This document shows, piece by piece, positions 56,931 to 64,000 of a stretch of DNA of 64,000 bases. Position 1 is the stretch's first letter, and the number at the start of each line of letters is the position of its first letter. Source of the stretch: JBDHWG01 sp046328525 (GTDB taxonomy: Bacteria; Chloroflexota; Anaerolineae; Epilineales; JAHCIE01); the NCBI GenBank assembly GCA_046328525.1, contig JAXLWK010000006.1, positions 62,001 to 126,000 of the forward strand, in the 5' to 3' direction. The notes beneath the pieces are model-generated. The model made no database searches, had not been told where the DNA came from, and saw only the letters and a program-made list of their open reading frames with translations. A program made the translations under genes and the position numbers.

Positions 56931-59399
56931 ATGAATTTCTGTGTTCAGCGTGCCGCGCCGCTGCTTCTGGCGGCGTTCCTGTTTCTAGGCGGCTGTCAGC
57001 GCAGCGCCGCCCCGCCGGCGACCCCCGCGCCCGCCCGCGTCACGGCGACCCCGTCGGCGCTGGCGGAGAGGGCGCGGCCCGCGTCGGTGACAGCGCCCAC
57101 GGCGACCGCGCCTGCGCCCACGGCGACCGCGCCAGCGCCAAGTCCGGCGCCGACGGCGGAGACGGCGACGGCGACCACCGCGCCCCTCTCGCCAGCGCCG
57201 ACGCGCCGCCCGGTCGGCCCGCTGACGCTGAGCGAGGCCATCGCCCGCCAGAAGGTCGGCGACTATGATGCGGCGGCGAGCGCCTACCGCGCCCTGCTGG
57301 CGGGCAGTCTGTCGGCGGAAGAGACGAAAGACGTGCGCTTCCGGCTGGCGCAGACCGAGATGCTCGGCGGCAATCTGCTCCAGGCGGGCGCCGATCTGAC
57401 TAAGTTCGTCCAGGACTACCCGGACGACGTCCGCGCCGCGGCGGCGTCGTTCATGCTAGGGCGGTTGCTGTTCGGGGCGCAGCAGTGGGATGCCGCCGCC
57501 AACGCCTACGCCAACTACGTGCGCCTGGGTGGGCCACTGGCCGACTACGCCCAGAACCGCGTCGGCAACGCCTACTTCGCGGCGAAGAAGTACGACCAGG
57601 CGGCGCAGGCCTACGAAGCCGCCGCGACCCGCTCCGATGCGACGCAGCCCGTCTTGCGCGCCGCCTGGAACGGCCTGGGCGATACCCGCCTGGCGCAGGG
57701 GAACATCGAGGGAGCGCGCGCGGCGTATGAGGCAGCGTTCCAGGCGGCGGACGACGACGAGGATCGCGGCGCGGCGGTCTACGCCCTGGCGCAGCTCTAC
57801 GCCAAAACAGGCGATGTGGCGGCGGAGAAGGCGCAGCTTGGGCGGCTGTGGAACGATTTCGGCAAGACCCAGGCGGCGTATGCAGCGGCGCAAGCCGACC
57901 CTCACAGCGACGACGTGGCGCTGCTATATGGCAAAGGCATGGCGGCCTACAACCACGGCGACAACCGCCTGGCAGTCACACTGTTCAACCGCCTGGCGGA
58001 CGAAGACCCGAAGCATCCGGCCGGGCTTCACCTGTACGCCGGCGGCGCCTACCGCCGTCTGGGGCAGCCGACGCAGGCCATCTTCCACTACGATCAGCTG
58101 ATTGACACCCATCCGGGCGATCCGCTGATCCCGGACGCCCTGCTCGGCAAGGCGCGCGCGCTGCGGAGCGGGGACGCGAAGGCGGCCGAGGTGGTCTACG
58201 CCGACCTGGTCGCGCGCTTCCCGGACCACGCGGACGCGGCGGACGCGGCGCTGGAGCGGGCCGAGCTTGTCGAGCAAGACGAGGGCTGTGCGGCTGCCGT
58301 GGGCGCATACCGCGCCGTGGCCGACCGCGTCCCCGCGCCGGCCAGCCTCGACGCCCGCCGCCGCCTGGCCCTGTGCCAGGCGCAGACCGGCGACACGGCT
58401 GGGGCGGCGGCAACGTGGCAGACGCTCACCATGAGCAGCCAGCCCGACCGCCAGGCCGAGGGGCTGTACTGGCAGGCGAAGCTCAGCGGGGGCGACAAGG
58501 AGCGCGCCGCCTCCCTCTACCGCCAGGCCATGCTCACGGCCCCGGCCAGCATCTACGGCGCGCGGGCGGCCCAGGCCCTCGGCGAGTGGCCGATGCTGGC
58601 GTTGGACGAGCGGAGCGAGGCGGCGGCGGAAGCGTGGCTGCTGGAGAATACCGGCCACAGCGCCGAAGACATGGTGGCGGCGCGTCAGGCAGTGGAGAAC
58701 GACCCGGACGTTGCCCACGCCAGGGCCTTGTTCGAGCAGGGGCTGCGCGATGTCGCGCTCAAGCACCTGCGGCTGGCCCGCGACCGCGCCCGCCACGATC
58801 CGCTGCGGCTGTACCAGGTCGCCCGCGTCGCCAGCGCGATGGGGGGCGAGGCGGCGGGGACATCTGCCGCCGATTTGCTGGTCGCCGACCTGGGAACTTC
58901 TCCGGCGTCTCTGCCGTTTGAGATTCTAGCGCAGGTCTATCCGCGCCCGTACTCGGACCTGGTCGCCCAGGCCGCGTCCGAGCAGGGCGTGGACGCCAAC
59001 TTGTTGTACGCGATCATGCGCCAGGAGAGCCGCTTCGAGCCGTCGGTGGTGTCGGCGGCGGGGGCGCGCGGCCTGGCCCAGGTGATGCCGACGACGGGCG
59101 AGAGCGTGGCCCGCGCGATGGGGATGACGGACTTCGACGCCGCGGACCTGTTCAAGCCGTCGGTCAACGTCCCGATTGGCGCGGCGTTTCTCAGCCAGCA
59201 GCTCAAGCGGTTCGACGGGGAGGTCTGGGCGGCGGTGGCCGCCTACAACGCCGGCCCGAACGCCGTGCCCCGCTGGCAGAAAGCGTCATCCGACCCCGAC
59301 GCCCAGATCGAGGCGGTTGACTACCCGGAGACGCGCACCTATTTGCAGCGCGTCCTCGGCGCCTGGGCCATGTATCACATGCTCTACAGCCAACGGTAG
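56931..59399 (+). CDS. Slt-type lytic transglycosylase lipoprotein with TPR repeats
   Basis: An 822-residue exported enzyme. The lipobox FLGGC puts lipidated Cys at residue 22. A Thr/Ala/Pro linker (about 25-95) is followed by ~500 residues of TPR-like helical repeats, as in Slt70's superhelix. The catalytic SLT domain (about 680-800) has YAIMRQESRFEPSVVSAAGARGLAQVMP with catalytic Glu in RQES, and AVAAYNAGPNAVPRW. It cleaves peptidoglycan, leaving 1,6-anhydro ends. No Shine-Dalgarno site precedes the ATG, which sits at the predicted transcript start. Confidence 0.92.
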   Translation: MNFCVQRAAPLLLAAFLFLGGCQRSAAPPATPAPARVTATPSALAERARPASVTAPTATAPAPTATAPAPSPAPTAETATATTAPLSPAPTRRPVGPLTLSEAIARQKVGDYDAAASAYRALLAGSLSAEETKDVRFRLAQTEMLGGNLLQAGADLTKFVQDYPDDVRAAAASFMLGRLLFGAQQWDAAANAYANYVRLGGPLADYAQNRVGNAYFAAKKYDQAAQAYEAAATRSDATQPVLRAAWNGLGDTRLAQGNIEGARAAYEAAFQAADDDEDRGAAVYALAQLYAKTGDVAAEKAQLGRLWNDFGKTQAAYAAAQADPHSDDVALLYGKGMAAYNHGDNRLAVTLFNRLADEDPKHPAGLHLYAGGAYRRLGQPTQAIFHYDQLIDTHPGDPLIPDALLGKARALRSGDAKAAEVVYADLVARFPDHADAADAALERAELVEQDEGCAAAVGAYRAVADRVPAPASLDARRRLALCQAQTGDTAGAAATWQTLTMSSQPDRQAEGLYWQAKLSGGDKERAASLYRQAMLTAPASIYGARAAQALGEWPMLALDERSEAAAEAWLLENTGHSAEDMVAARQAVENDPDVAHARALFEQGLRDVALKHLRLARDRARHDPLRLYQVARVASAMGGEAAGTSAADLLVADLGTSPASLPFEILAQVYPRPYSDLVAQAASEQGVDANLLYAIMRQESRFEPSVVSAAGARGLAQVMPTTGESVARAMGMTDFDAADLFKPSVNVPIGAAFLSQQLKRFDGEVWAAVAAYNAGPNAVPRWQKASSDPDAQIEAVDYPETRTYLQRVLGAWAMYHMLYSQR

Positions 59400-59400
59400 A

Positions 59401-59544
59401 GTAGAGACGCGGTATACCGCGTCTCTACCGCTGCCCGTCGAAGGCGCTGGAGATGGCTCTCCAACGCCAGCGCCGCACACATGCTCTACAGTAAGTTGTA
59501 GCGCCGACTTCAGTCGGCTCCCAGTCGTAACGACTTCAGTCGTT
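59401..59544. repeat. Repeat cluster downstream of the transglycosylase gene
   Basis: 59401-59428 is a perfect 28-bp palindrome (arms GTAGAGACGCGGTA/TACCGCGTCTCTAC). 59503-59518 is GCCGACTTCAGTCGGC and 59529-59544 is AACGACTTCAGTCGTT, both with the C(TNNA)G loop. Between them, 59478-59502 can be read as HMLYSKL-stop, similar to the HMLYSQR end of the enzyme. Confidence 0.85.
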
Positions 59545-59564
59545 TTCCGGATGGAGGAGTTTTC

Positions 59565-61280
59565 GTGAGCACCATACCACGCTGGGGCGCGGCGCTCGCC
59601 GTCGCCCTGCTCTTGACTCTCGCAGCCTGCTCGCGCCTGCCCGGCCTGAGTACGCCCGTCGCCCTGCAACCGACGGCCGCGCCGACCGCTCTCCCGACGC
59701 GCGCGCCCGCCGCCGCGCCGACCCGCGCCCCAACTACCGCCCCAACTACCGCCCCGACCACGCTCCCGACCCGCGCCCCGACGGCCGCGCCGACGGCTCT
59801 CCCGACGCGCGTGCCCGCCGCCGCGCCGACGGGGGCTGCCGCCGCGCCGACACCCGCGTCGTTGGCTGCCGTCGTGCGCCAGCCGACGACGCCGATGACG
59901 AAGGCGGCGCAGGGCGACCTGGCGTCGCTCGGCGCGCTCCCGCGCTACACCCTGGACCTGACGGTGGACCCGTTCAACGAGACGTACACGGGGCGGCAGA
60001 CGGTCGTCTACACCAACACCGACAAGACGCCCCTCGCCGACATGGTCTTCCGCGTGTTCCCCAACTCGTGCCCCCTGTACGGCTGCGGCGCGCTGACCGT
60101 GGACAGCGTGCGCGTGGGCGGCGCGGCCGTCACGCCGAAGAGTGAGCTGGACAACACCGCCATCCGCTTTGCGCTGCCCAAGCCCGTGCCGCCCGGCGGC
60201 AAGGTCGAGGTGGACGTGGAGTTCAGCGGCCGCATCGCCAGGGACTTCGGGCCGAATCAGCAGGGCTACGGCATCAACAATTTCGATGACAACCGCCAGA
60301 TCATGATGCTCGCCAACGCCTACCCCATCGTCGCCGTGCGCGACAACGGCCGCTGGGTCGCGGACGCGGTGTACAGCGACGGCGACGCCGTGTTCAGCCC
60401 CTCCGCCTTCTACGATGTCACCCTGCACGTGCCCGGCGGCTGGAACCCCGTCGCGACGGGCGTCGTGACGGCGGAGAGCGGCACGGACACGCAGCGCACC
60501 GTGCGCTACACCACCGGCCCGGTGCGCGACTTCATGATCGCGATGGCGCCCGGCTGGCAGCGGGTCAGCCGCCAGGTGGGCGACACGGTCATCAACTCGT
60601 ACTACGTCGGCGACACGCGCGTCGCTGCCGAGAAGGCGCTGGACGTGGCCGCCGAGTCGTTCCAGGTGTACACGAAGCGCATCGGCCCGTACCCGTTCAC
60701 GCAGCTCGATATTGTCCCTGCCCCGCTCCACCGCGCCGCCGGCGTGGAGTATCCGGGGGTCATCCTGGTGGAGCGCAACTTCTACGACAAGCCGAACGAG
60801 CCGTTCTTCGAGACGGCGACGGCCCACGAGGTCGCACACCAGTGGTTCTATAGCGTCGTCGGCAACGACGTCATCGCCAACCCGTGGCTGGACGAGTCCT
60901 TCGCCCAGTACCTGACGGCGCTCTATTTCCAGGACCGCTACGGCCAGGAACGCTTCGACCGCGAGATACAGGGGTGGCAGCGCACGGTGGACCAGATGGT
61001 GCAGAAGGGACAGGACGACATCGTCGGCGCGGGCCTGCCCCACTTCAAGGGCAACGACCGCTACGCCGTGACGATCTACATCAAGGGGCCGCTGTTCCTG
61101 GACGCGCTGCGGCAGCGTGTCGGCGACGAGAAATTCTTCGCCGGCCTGCAAGAGTACTACCGCCGCAACAAGTACGGTATCGCAACGCCGGACGGGTTCC
61201 TGAAGGTCATGCAAGAGGTCAGCGGCCAGAACCTCCAGGACCTGTACGACCACTGGATCACGAAGGCCGAGGGCAGATAG
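59565..61280 (+). CDS. M1-family metallopeptidase lipoprotein
   Basis: A 571-residue exported zinc peptidase. The lipobox TLAAC gives Cys22. A TAAPT/TRAP low-complexity linker (about 30-110) follows, then an N-terminal beta domain. The M1 catalytic region has HEVAHQWFYSVVGNDVIANPWLDESFAQY, i.e. HEXXH-18-E with the NEXA-type Asp/Glu helix. The exopeptidase motif is less clear (GVEYPG). It begins at GTG after GGAGGAG. Aminopeptidase activity on peptides outside the membrane is likely. Confidence 0.92.
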   Translation: MSTIPRWGAALAVALLLTLAACSRLPGLSTPVALQPTAAPTALPTRAPAAAPTRAPTTAPTTAPTTLPTRAPTAAPTALPTRVPAAAPTGAAAAPTPASLAAVVRQPTTPMTKAAQGDLASLGALPRYTLDLTVDPFNETYTGRQTVVYTNTDKTPLADMVFRVFPNSCPLYGCGALTVDSVRVGGAAVTPKSELDNTAIRFALPKPVPPGGKVEVDVEFSGRIARDFGPNQQGYGINNFDDNRQIMMLANAYPIVAVRDNGRWVADAVYSDGDAVFSPSAFYDVTLHVPGGWNPVATGVVTAESGTDTQRTVRYTTGPVRDFMIAMAPGWQRVSRQVGDTVINSYYVGDTRVAAEKALDVAAESFQVYTKRIGPYPFTQLDIVPAPLHRAAGVEYPGVILVERNFYDKPNEPFFETATAHEVAHQWFYSVVGNDVIANPWLDESFAQYLTALYFQDRYGQERFDREIQGWQRTVDQMVQKGQDDIVGAGLPHFKGNDRYAVTIYIKGPLFLDALRQRVGDEKFFAGLQEYYRRNKYGIATPDGFLKVMQEVSGQNLQDLYDHWITKAEGR

Positions 61281-61286
61281 TGATCT

Positions 61287-61314
61287 TTGATAAAGGCGCT
61301 CCCTGAGTTATAAT
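61287..61314 (+). promoter_or_regulatory. Promoter of hicBA
   Basis: TTGATA (61287-61292), 16 bases, TATAAT (61309-61314). Confidence 0.72.
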
Positions 61315-61357
61315 CGTAACTTGGGTGACGTTCGAACGACGTTAGGGAGGCCAGGGT

Positions 61358-61597
61358 ATGCTGACAGACTATATTCGGGCTGCCATGCAGCGGGCAACGT
61401 ACAAGACATATCCGGATGGCACGCTGTTCGGCGAAATCCCTGGCCTCCAGGGCGTTTGGGCGACGGGGCCAACTCAAGACGCATGCCGCGACGAGCTCCA
61501 AGAGGCGCTGGAGGACTGGATCACCGTTGGTCTGTACTTGCACCACCCTCTGCCCGTCATAGACGACATTGATCTGAATGTCAAAGAACAAATCTGA
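61358..61597 (+). CDS. hicB: HicB-family antitoxin
   Basis: A 79-residue protein. TYKTYPDGTLFGEIPGLQGVWATGPTQDACRDELQEALEDWI is the partly degraded RNase H-like HicB fold. The C-terminus lacks a large DNA-binding domain. GGGAGG lies 8 bases before the ATG. It precedes the toxin gene and overlaps it by 1 base (TGATG), so production is coupled. In typical loci the toxin comes first; the order here is reversed. HicB blocks HicA and often represses the operon. Confidence 0.88.
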   Translation: MLTDYIRAAMQRATYKTYPDGTLFGEIPGLQGVWATGPTQDACRDELQEALEDWITVGLYLHHPLPVIDDIDLNVKEQI

Positions 61598-61815
61598 TGC
61601 CTCGTTTTGGCCCGATTAGCCGACGCAACCTCAGATACTATCTCCGACTGCTCGGCTTCGAAGGCCCATACGCCGGCGGCAAACACGAGATGATGGTCAA
61701 GGGCGAGCTGCGCCTGAGGATTCCGAATCTACATACGGGAGACATTGACAGAAACCTGTTGGGCGATATTTTGCGACAGGCAGGCATTAGCCTAGATGAG
61801 TGGGAGAACCTCTAG
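61597..61815 (+). CDS. hicA: HicA-family mRNA interferase toxin
   Basis: A 72-residue dsRBD-like toxin. RNLRYYLRLLGFEGPYAGGKHEMMV holds catalytic His30 in the GGKHE motif, and LRLRIPNLHTGDIDRNLLGDILRQAGIS completes the fold. HicA cleaves mRNA during stress when HicB is degraded. Both genes are less GC-rich than the flanks, which suggests acquisition. The start overlaps the hicB stop. Confidence 0.88.
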   Translation: MPRFGPISRRNLRYYLRLLGFEGPYAGGKHEMMVKGELRLRIPNLHTGDIDRNLLGDILRQAGISLDEWENL

Positions 61816-63158
61816 TCTTGCCCTTCCGTCGCCTGCTCTCCCTCGACTCGCTGCTGCTGCTCGTCAGCGTCTTCCCGATGCTCTACCTGCGCGAGTCCTA
61901 CGTCGATTCGCAGCGGTTCGTCCTCCCGTCGTCGGCGATCTGGGCCTTCGGCGACGTAGCCTACTGGCTGCTATTCGCCTACCTCCTGGTGGATTTCCTG
62001 GGCCGCCACCGCGACACGGCCCGCCTCCGCCTCGGCCTGCTGGCGCTCCTGATCGCCACGATTGTCCTCGCGCCGACGGTCACGTCCATGCTGCTGCGCT
62101 ACAGGTCGGGCGACCCGGCCCGCTACGCCCACGACAACCCGGTGCAGATCGAGGCGGCCGTGGACTACCTCCTGCGCGGCGTCAACCCCTACGGCGCGGA
62201 CTACTTCGCCACGCCCCTCGCCCGCTGGAGTGGCTACACCGGCGCGACGTACAGCAACAACCCTAATGACGTGCCGCCGCCCGACTGGACGGTCAACCCG
62301 GCGTTGTACCACGTCGTCAGCCTGCCGGTCGGCCTGCTGGCGGCCGTCCCGTTCGACATCCTCTCCAAAGCGGTATTTGGCTGGTTCGACGCGCGCGTCC
62401 TCTACCTGGCGGCGTATCTCCTGTCCCTCGCGCTGGTCGGCATGGTCGTGACGGACCCCACGCGGCGGCTGGCGGCCCTCATCGCCGTCGGCCTCAACCC
62501 CCTGCTCGTGTCCTTCCTTGTCGAAGGCCGCAACGACATCCTGGTGTTCAGCCTCGTCCTGGCGTCGGCGGTGGCGTGGCAGAAGCGCCGCCTCGACCTA
62601 TCCGGCGTGCTGCTCGGCCTGGCGATCATGACCAAGCACATCGCCATCCTCTTCCTGCCGTTCTACGCGCTGCTCGGCTGGCAGGCGAGCCTGCCGCTGC
62701 GCCGGCGCGTCCTCCAGCTCGGCCGGCATCTGCTGCCCGTGTTCTGGATCGCCCTGCTGGCCGCCGTGCCGTTCCTCATCTGGAACTGGCGCGCATTCTA
62801 CGACGACACGTTTGGCTATCTGGCCGGCTCGGCGGGCCACGCCTACCCGCTGTCGGGGATGGGCTTCGGCGGGCTGGTGGTGACGTGGGGCTTGGCGCCC
62901 AACGCCGGCGTTCCGTTCCCGTCGCTGCTCTACCAGATGGCGTTTGGCGTTCCGCTGCTCCTCGTGCTGCTGTGGGCGCAGTGGCGGCAGAACAGCATCC
63001 GCGTCGCCCTGGCCGCCTACGCCATCTTCCTCCTGGTCTACATGTGGTTCGCGCGCTTCTTCTTCGATAACTACCTGGGCTACATCATCATGCTCCTCGC
63101 CGCCGCCTATTTCTGGCCGTCCGACGAGCCATCCCTTGCGGAGGCCGAGGCGGCATGA
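61800..63158 (+). CDS. Multi-pass GT-C-like membrane glycosyltransferase
   Basis: A 452-residue protein with about ten transmembrane helices. The loop after the second helix pair (YAHDNPVQIEAAVDYLLRGVNPYGADYF, with FATPLARW) resembles GT87/GT-C mannosyltransferases; an acidic DNP replaces the more usual DE. EGRNDILVFSLVLASAVAW and MTKHIAILFLPFYAL are typical central helices. The start is GTG at 61800, overlapping hicA by 16, or TTG at 61818. The function is probably sugar transfer from a lipid donor to an unknown acceptor. The next gene overlaps by 4 bases. Confidence 0.7.
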   Translation: MGEPLVLPFRRLLSLDSLLLLVSVFPMLYLRESYVDSQRFVLPSSAIWAFGDVAYWLLFAYLLVDFLGRHRDTARLRLGLLALLIATIVLAPTVTSMLLRYRSGDPARYAHDNPVQIEAAVDYLLRGVNPYGADYFATPLARWSGYTGATYSNNPNDVPPPDWTVNPALYHVVSLPVGLLAAVPFDILSKAVFGWFDARVLYLAAYLLSLALVGMVVTDPTRRLAALIAVGLNPLLVSFLVEGRNDILVFSLVLASAVAWQKRRLDLSGVLLGLAIMTKHIAILFLPFYALLGWQASLPLRRRVLQLGRHLLPVFWIALLAAVPFLIWNWRAFYDDTFGYLAGSAGHAYPLSGMGFGGLVVTWGLAPNAGVPFPSLLYQMAFGVPLLLVLLWAQWRQNSIRVALAAYAIFLLVYMWFARFFFDNYLGYIIMLLAAAYFWPSDEPSLAEAEAA

Positions 63159-64000
63159 CGGACCGGCGGCGCGACATCCTCATCGGCCTGGGCCTGCTGC
63201 TCCTACCCTTCGGCGTCTTCTATGCCCAGGCGCTCGGCCAGGCGGTGTTCTACCACCACGACCTTCAGTACTACTTCCACGCCTATCACAAAGCGGTGGT
63301 GGACCTGGCTCGCCAGCCGGGCCTGCCGCTGTGGAACCCGTATGCCTTCAGCGGCATCCCCCTGCTCGGCGACGGCCAGACGGCGATGTTCTACCCGCCC
63401 AGCTGGCTGTTCTGGGTCTTGCCGGCCGCCCACGCCCTGACCCTGTCCATCCTGGCCCACTTCAGCATCGCGGGCCTGGGGATGTATCTCTATGCCCGCG
63501 TCCTTCGGCTGTCGCCGCTGGCCGGGCTGGTCGCGGCCCTGGCGTTCATGTTCAACGGTTTCCTCGTCGCGCGCGTCGTCCATCCCTCCATCATGGCCGG
63601 CGCCGCCCTCGTGCCCCTCGTCTTCTGGAGCATCGAGCGCATCCTCCAGCGCGGGAGCCGCGGCGCGTTCGTCGTGGCGGCGCTCGTCCTGGCGCTCCAG
63701 CTCCTGGCGGGCCACCCGCAAATCCCCGTCTACACCGTCCTGGCCGTCGGCCTCTACAGCCTGGTCATCGTCCTGTGGCGCTGGTGGCGCGCGCGGGAGG
63801 TGCGCGCCTGGCTGCCGCTGCTCCAGGTGGCGGGCGCATACCTCGCCGCCGGGTGTCTGGCTGCCATCCAGCTCGTCCCCTGGGCGGAGCTGGCCTCGTT
63901 CTCGCCCCGCGCCGCCGGCGCCAGCTACGATCTTGTGACCAACGAGTCGCTGGTCGGCTTCGACTGGCTGCTGTACCTGTTCCCGTATGCCTACGGGGCG
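63155..64000 (+). CDS. YfhO/GT-C-like membrane protein (partial, runs off the window)
   Basis: At least 282 codons without a stop to the window end. It begins MTDRRRDILIGLGLLLLPFG with a signal-anchor helix, then AVFYHHDLQYYFHAYHKAVV and PLWNPYAFSGIPLLGDGQTAMFYPP, hallmark loops of the YfhO/DUF6044-like GT-C family, in which the acidic HHDL residue lies in the first outer loop. More helices follow. YfhO glycosylates lipoteichoic acid in Firmicutes. The ATG overlaps the previous stop as ATGA. Confidence 0.8.
   Translation, partial: MTDRRRDILIGLGLLLLPFGVFYAQALGQAVFYHHDLQYYFHAYHKAVVDLARQPGLPLWNPYAFSGIPLLGDGQTAMFYPPSWLFWVLPAAHALTLSILAHFSIAGLGMYLYARVLRLSPLAGLVAALAFMFNGFLVARVVHPSIMAGAALVPLVFWSIERILQRGSRGAFVVAALVLALQLLAGHPQIPVYTVLAVGLYSLVIVLWRWWRAREVRAWLPLLQVAGAYLAAGCLAAIQLVPWAELASFSPRAAGASYDLVTNESLVGFDWLLYLFPYAYGA

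Noticed and set aside
1..64000. tRNA or rRNA genes, riboswitches
   Set aside because: No cloverleaf, rRNA or known riboswitch core was recognised by reading; a covariance-model scan would be needed to exclude them.

Overview
The window is high-GC DNA (about two thirds G+C by eye), densely coded on both strands, from a bacterium that most resembles a Chloroflexota lineage. This is inferred from gene content: an F420-type LLM oxidoreductase, a LysM protein with zinc ribbons, DevBCA/MacB-type exporters without an obvious outer-membrane partner, FNT-like, DUF1269 and DUF3830 proteins, and many dispersed hairpin repeats between genes. No rRNA, tRNA or CRISPR array was recognised. Many promoters fit one pattern: a -35 near TTGNCN, usually 17 bp, then TATNNT.

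Layout. 1-6.6 kb: ornithine cyclodeaminase-like enzyme, FtsB/DivIC-like protein, zinc-ribbon/LysM membrane protein, PspA and an OmpR-type two-component system. 7.2-15.8 kb: two adjacent ABC export loci. The first is a LolD-type ATPase fused to a cyclic-nucleotide-binding domain, a two-module FtsX permease and a 64-residue membrane protein. The second is a TetR regulator, FtsX permease, ATPase and HlyD-type lipoprotein adaptor. 15.9-24.1 kb: thioredoxin-TPR protein, a small catabolic cluster (RraA-like, DUF3830, aldo/keto reductase, threonine ammonia-lyase), GT39-like membrane protein, uracil-DNA glycosylase and a site-2 protease homologue.

24.3-34.5 kb: DUF1269 protein, pullulanase, alpha/beta hydrolase, LOG protein, a broken hydrolase fragment, stress-type glycine-zipper protein, second hydrolase and RecQ with a Tudor-like tail. 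34.5-46.7 kb: a formate/nitrite-transporter pseudogene split by a 102-bp MITE, a branching-enzyme-like GH13, prolyl oligopeptidase, DinB-like protein, SDR and aldo/keto reductase, LLM oxidoreductase, and a methylcitrate synthase/dehydratase pair. 47-64 kb: three-gene polysaccharide operon, ruvA, gluzincin peptidase, CBS protein, PCP-reductase-like domain, GNAT, an AT-richer nuclease/PIN pair, an orphan nucleoside-type ABC ATPase, Slt-type transglycosylase, M1 peptidase, HicB-HicA, and two GT-C/YfhO-like membrane proteins, the last running off the window.

The most unusual content lies between genes. There are two families of long hairpins made of CGAAA-type or GCAAAG-type words, a set of short hairpins with C(TNNA)G loops and covarying stems, a ~150-bp compound repeat present twice, and the MITE whose 8-bp target duplication and removal exactly restore the transporter reading frame.
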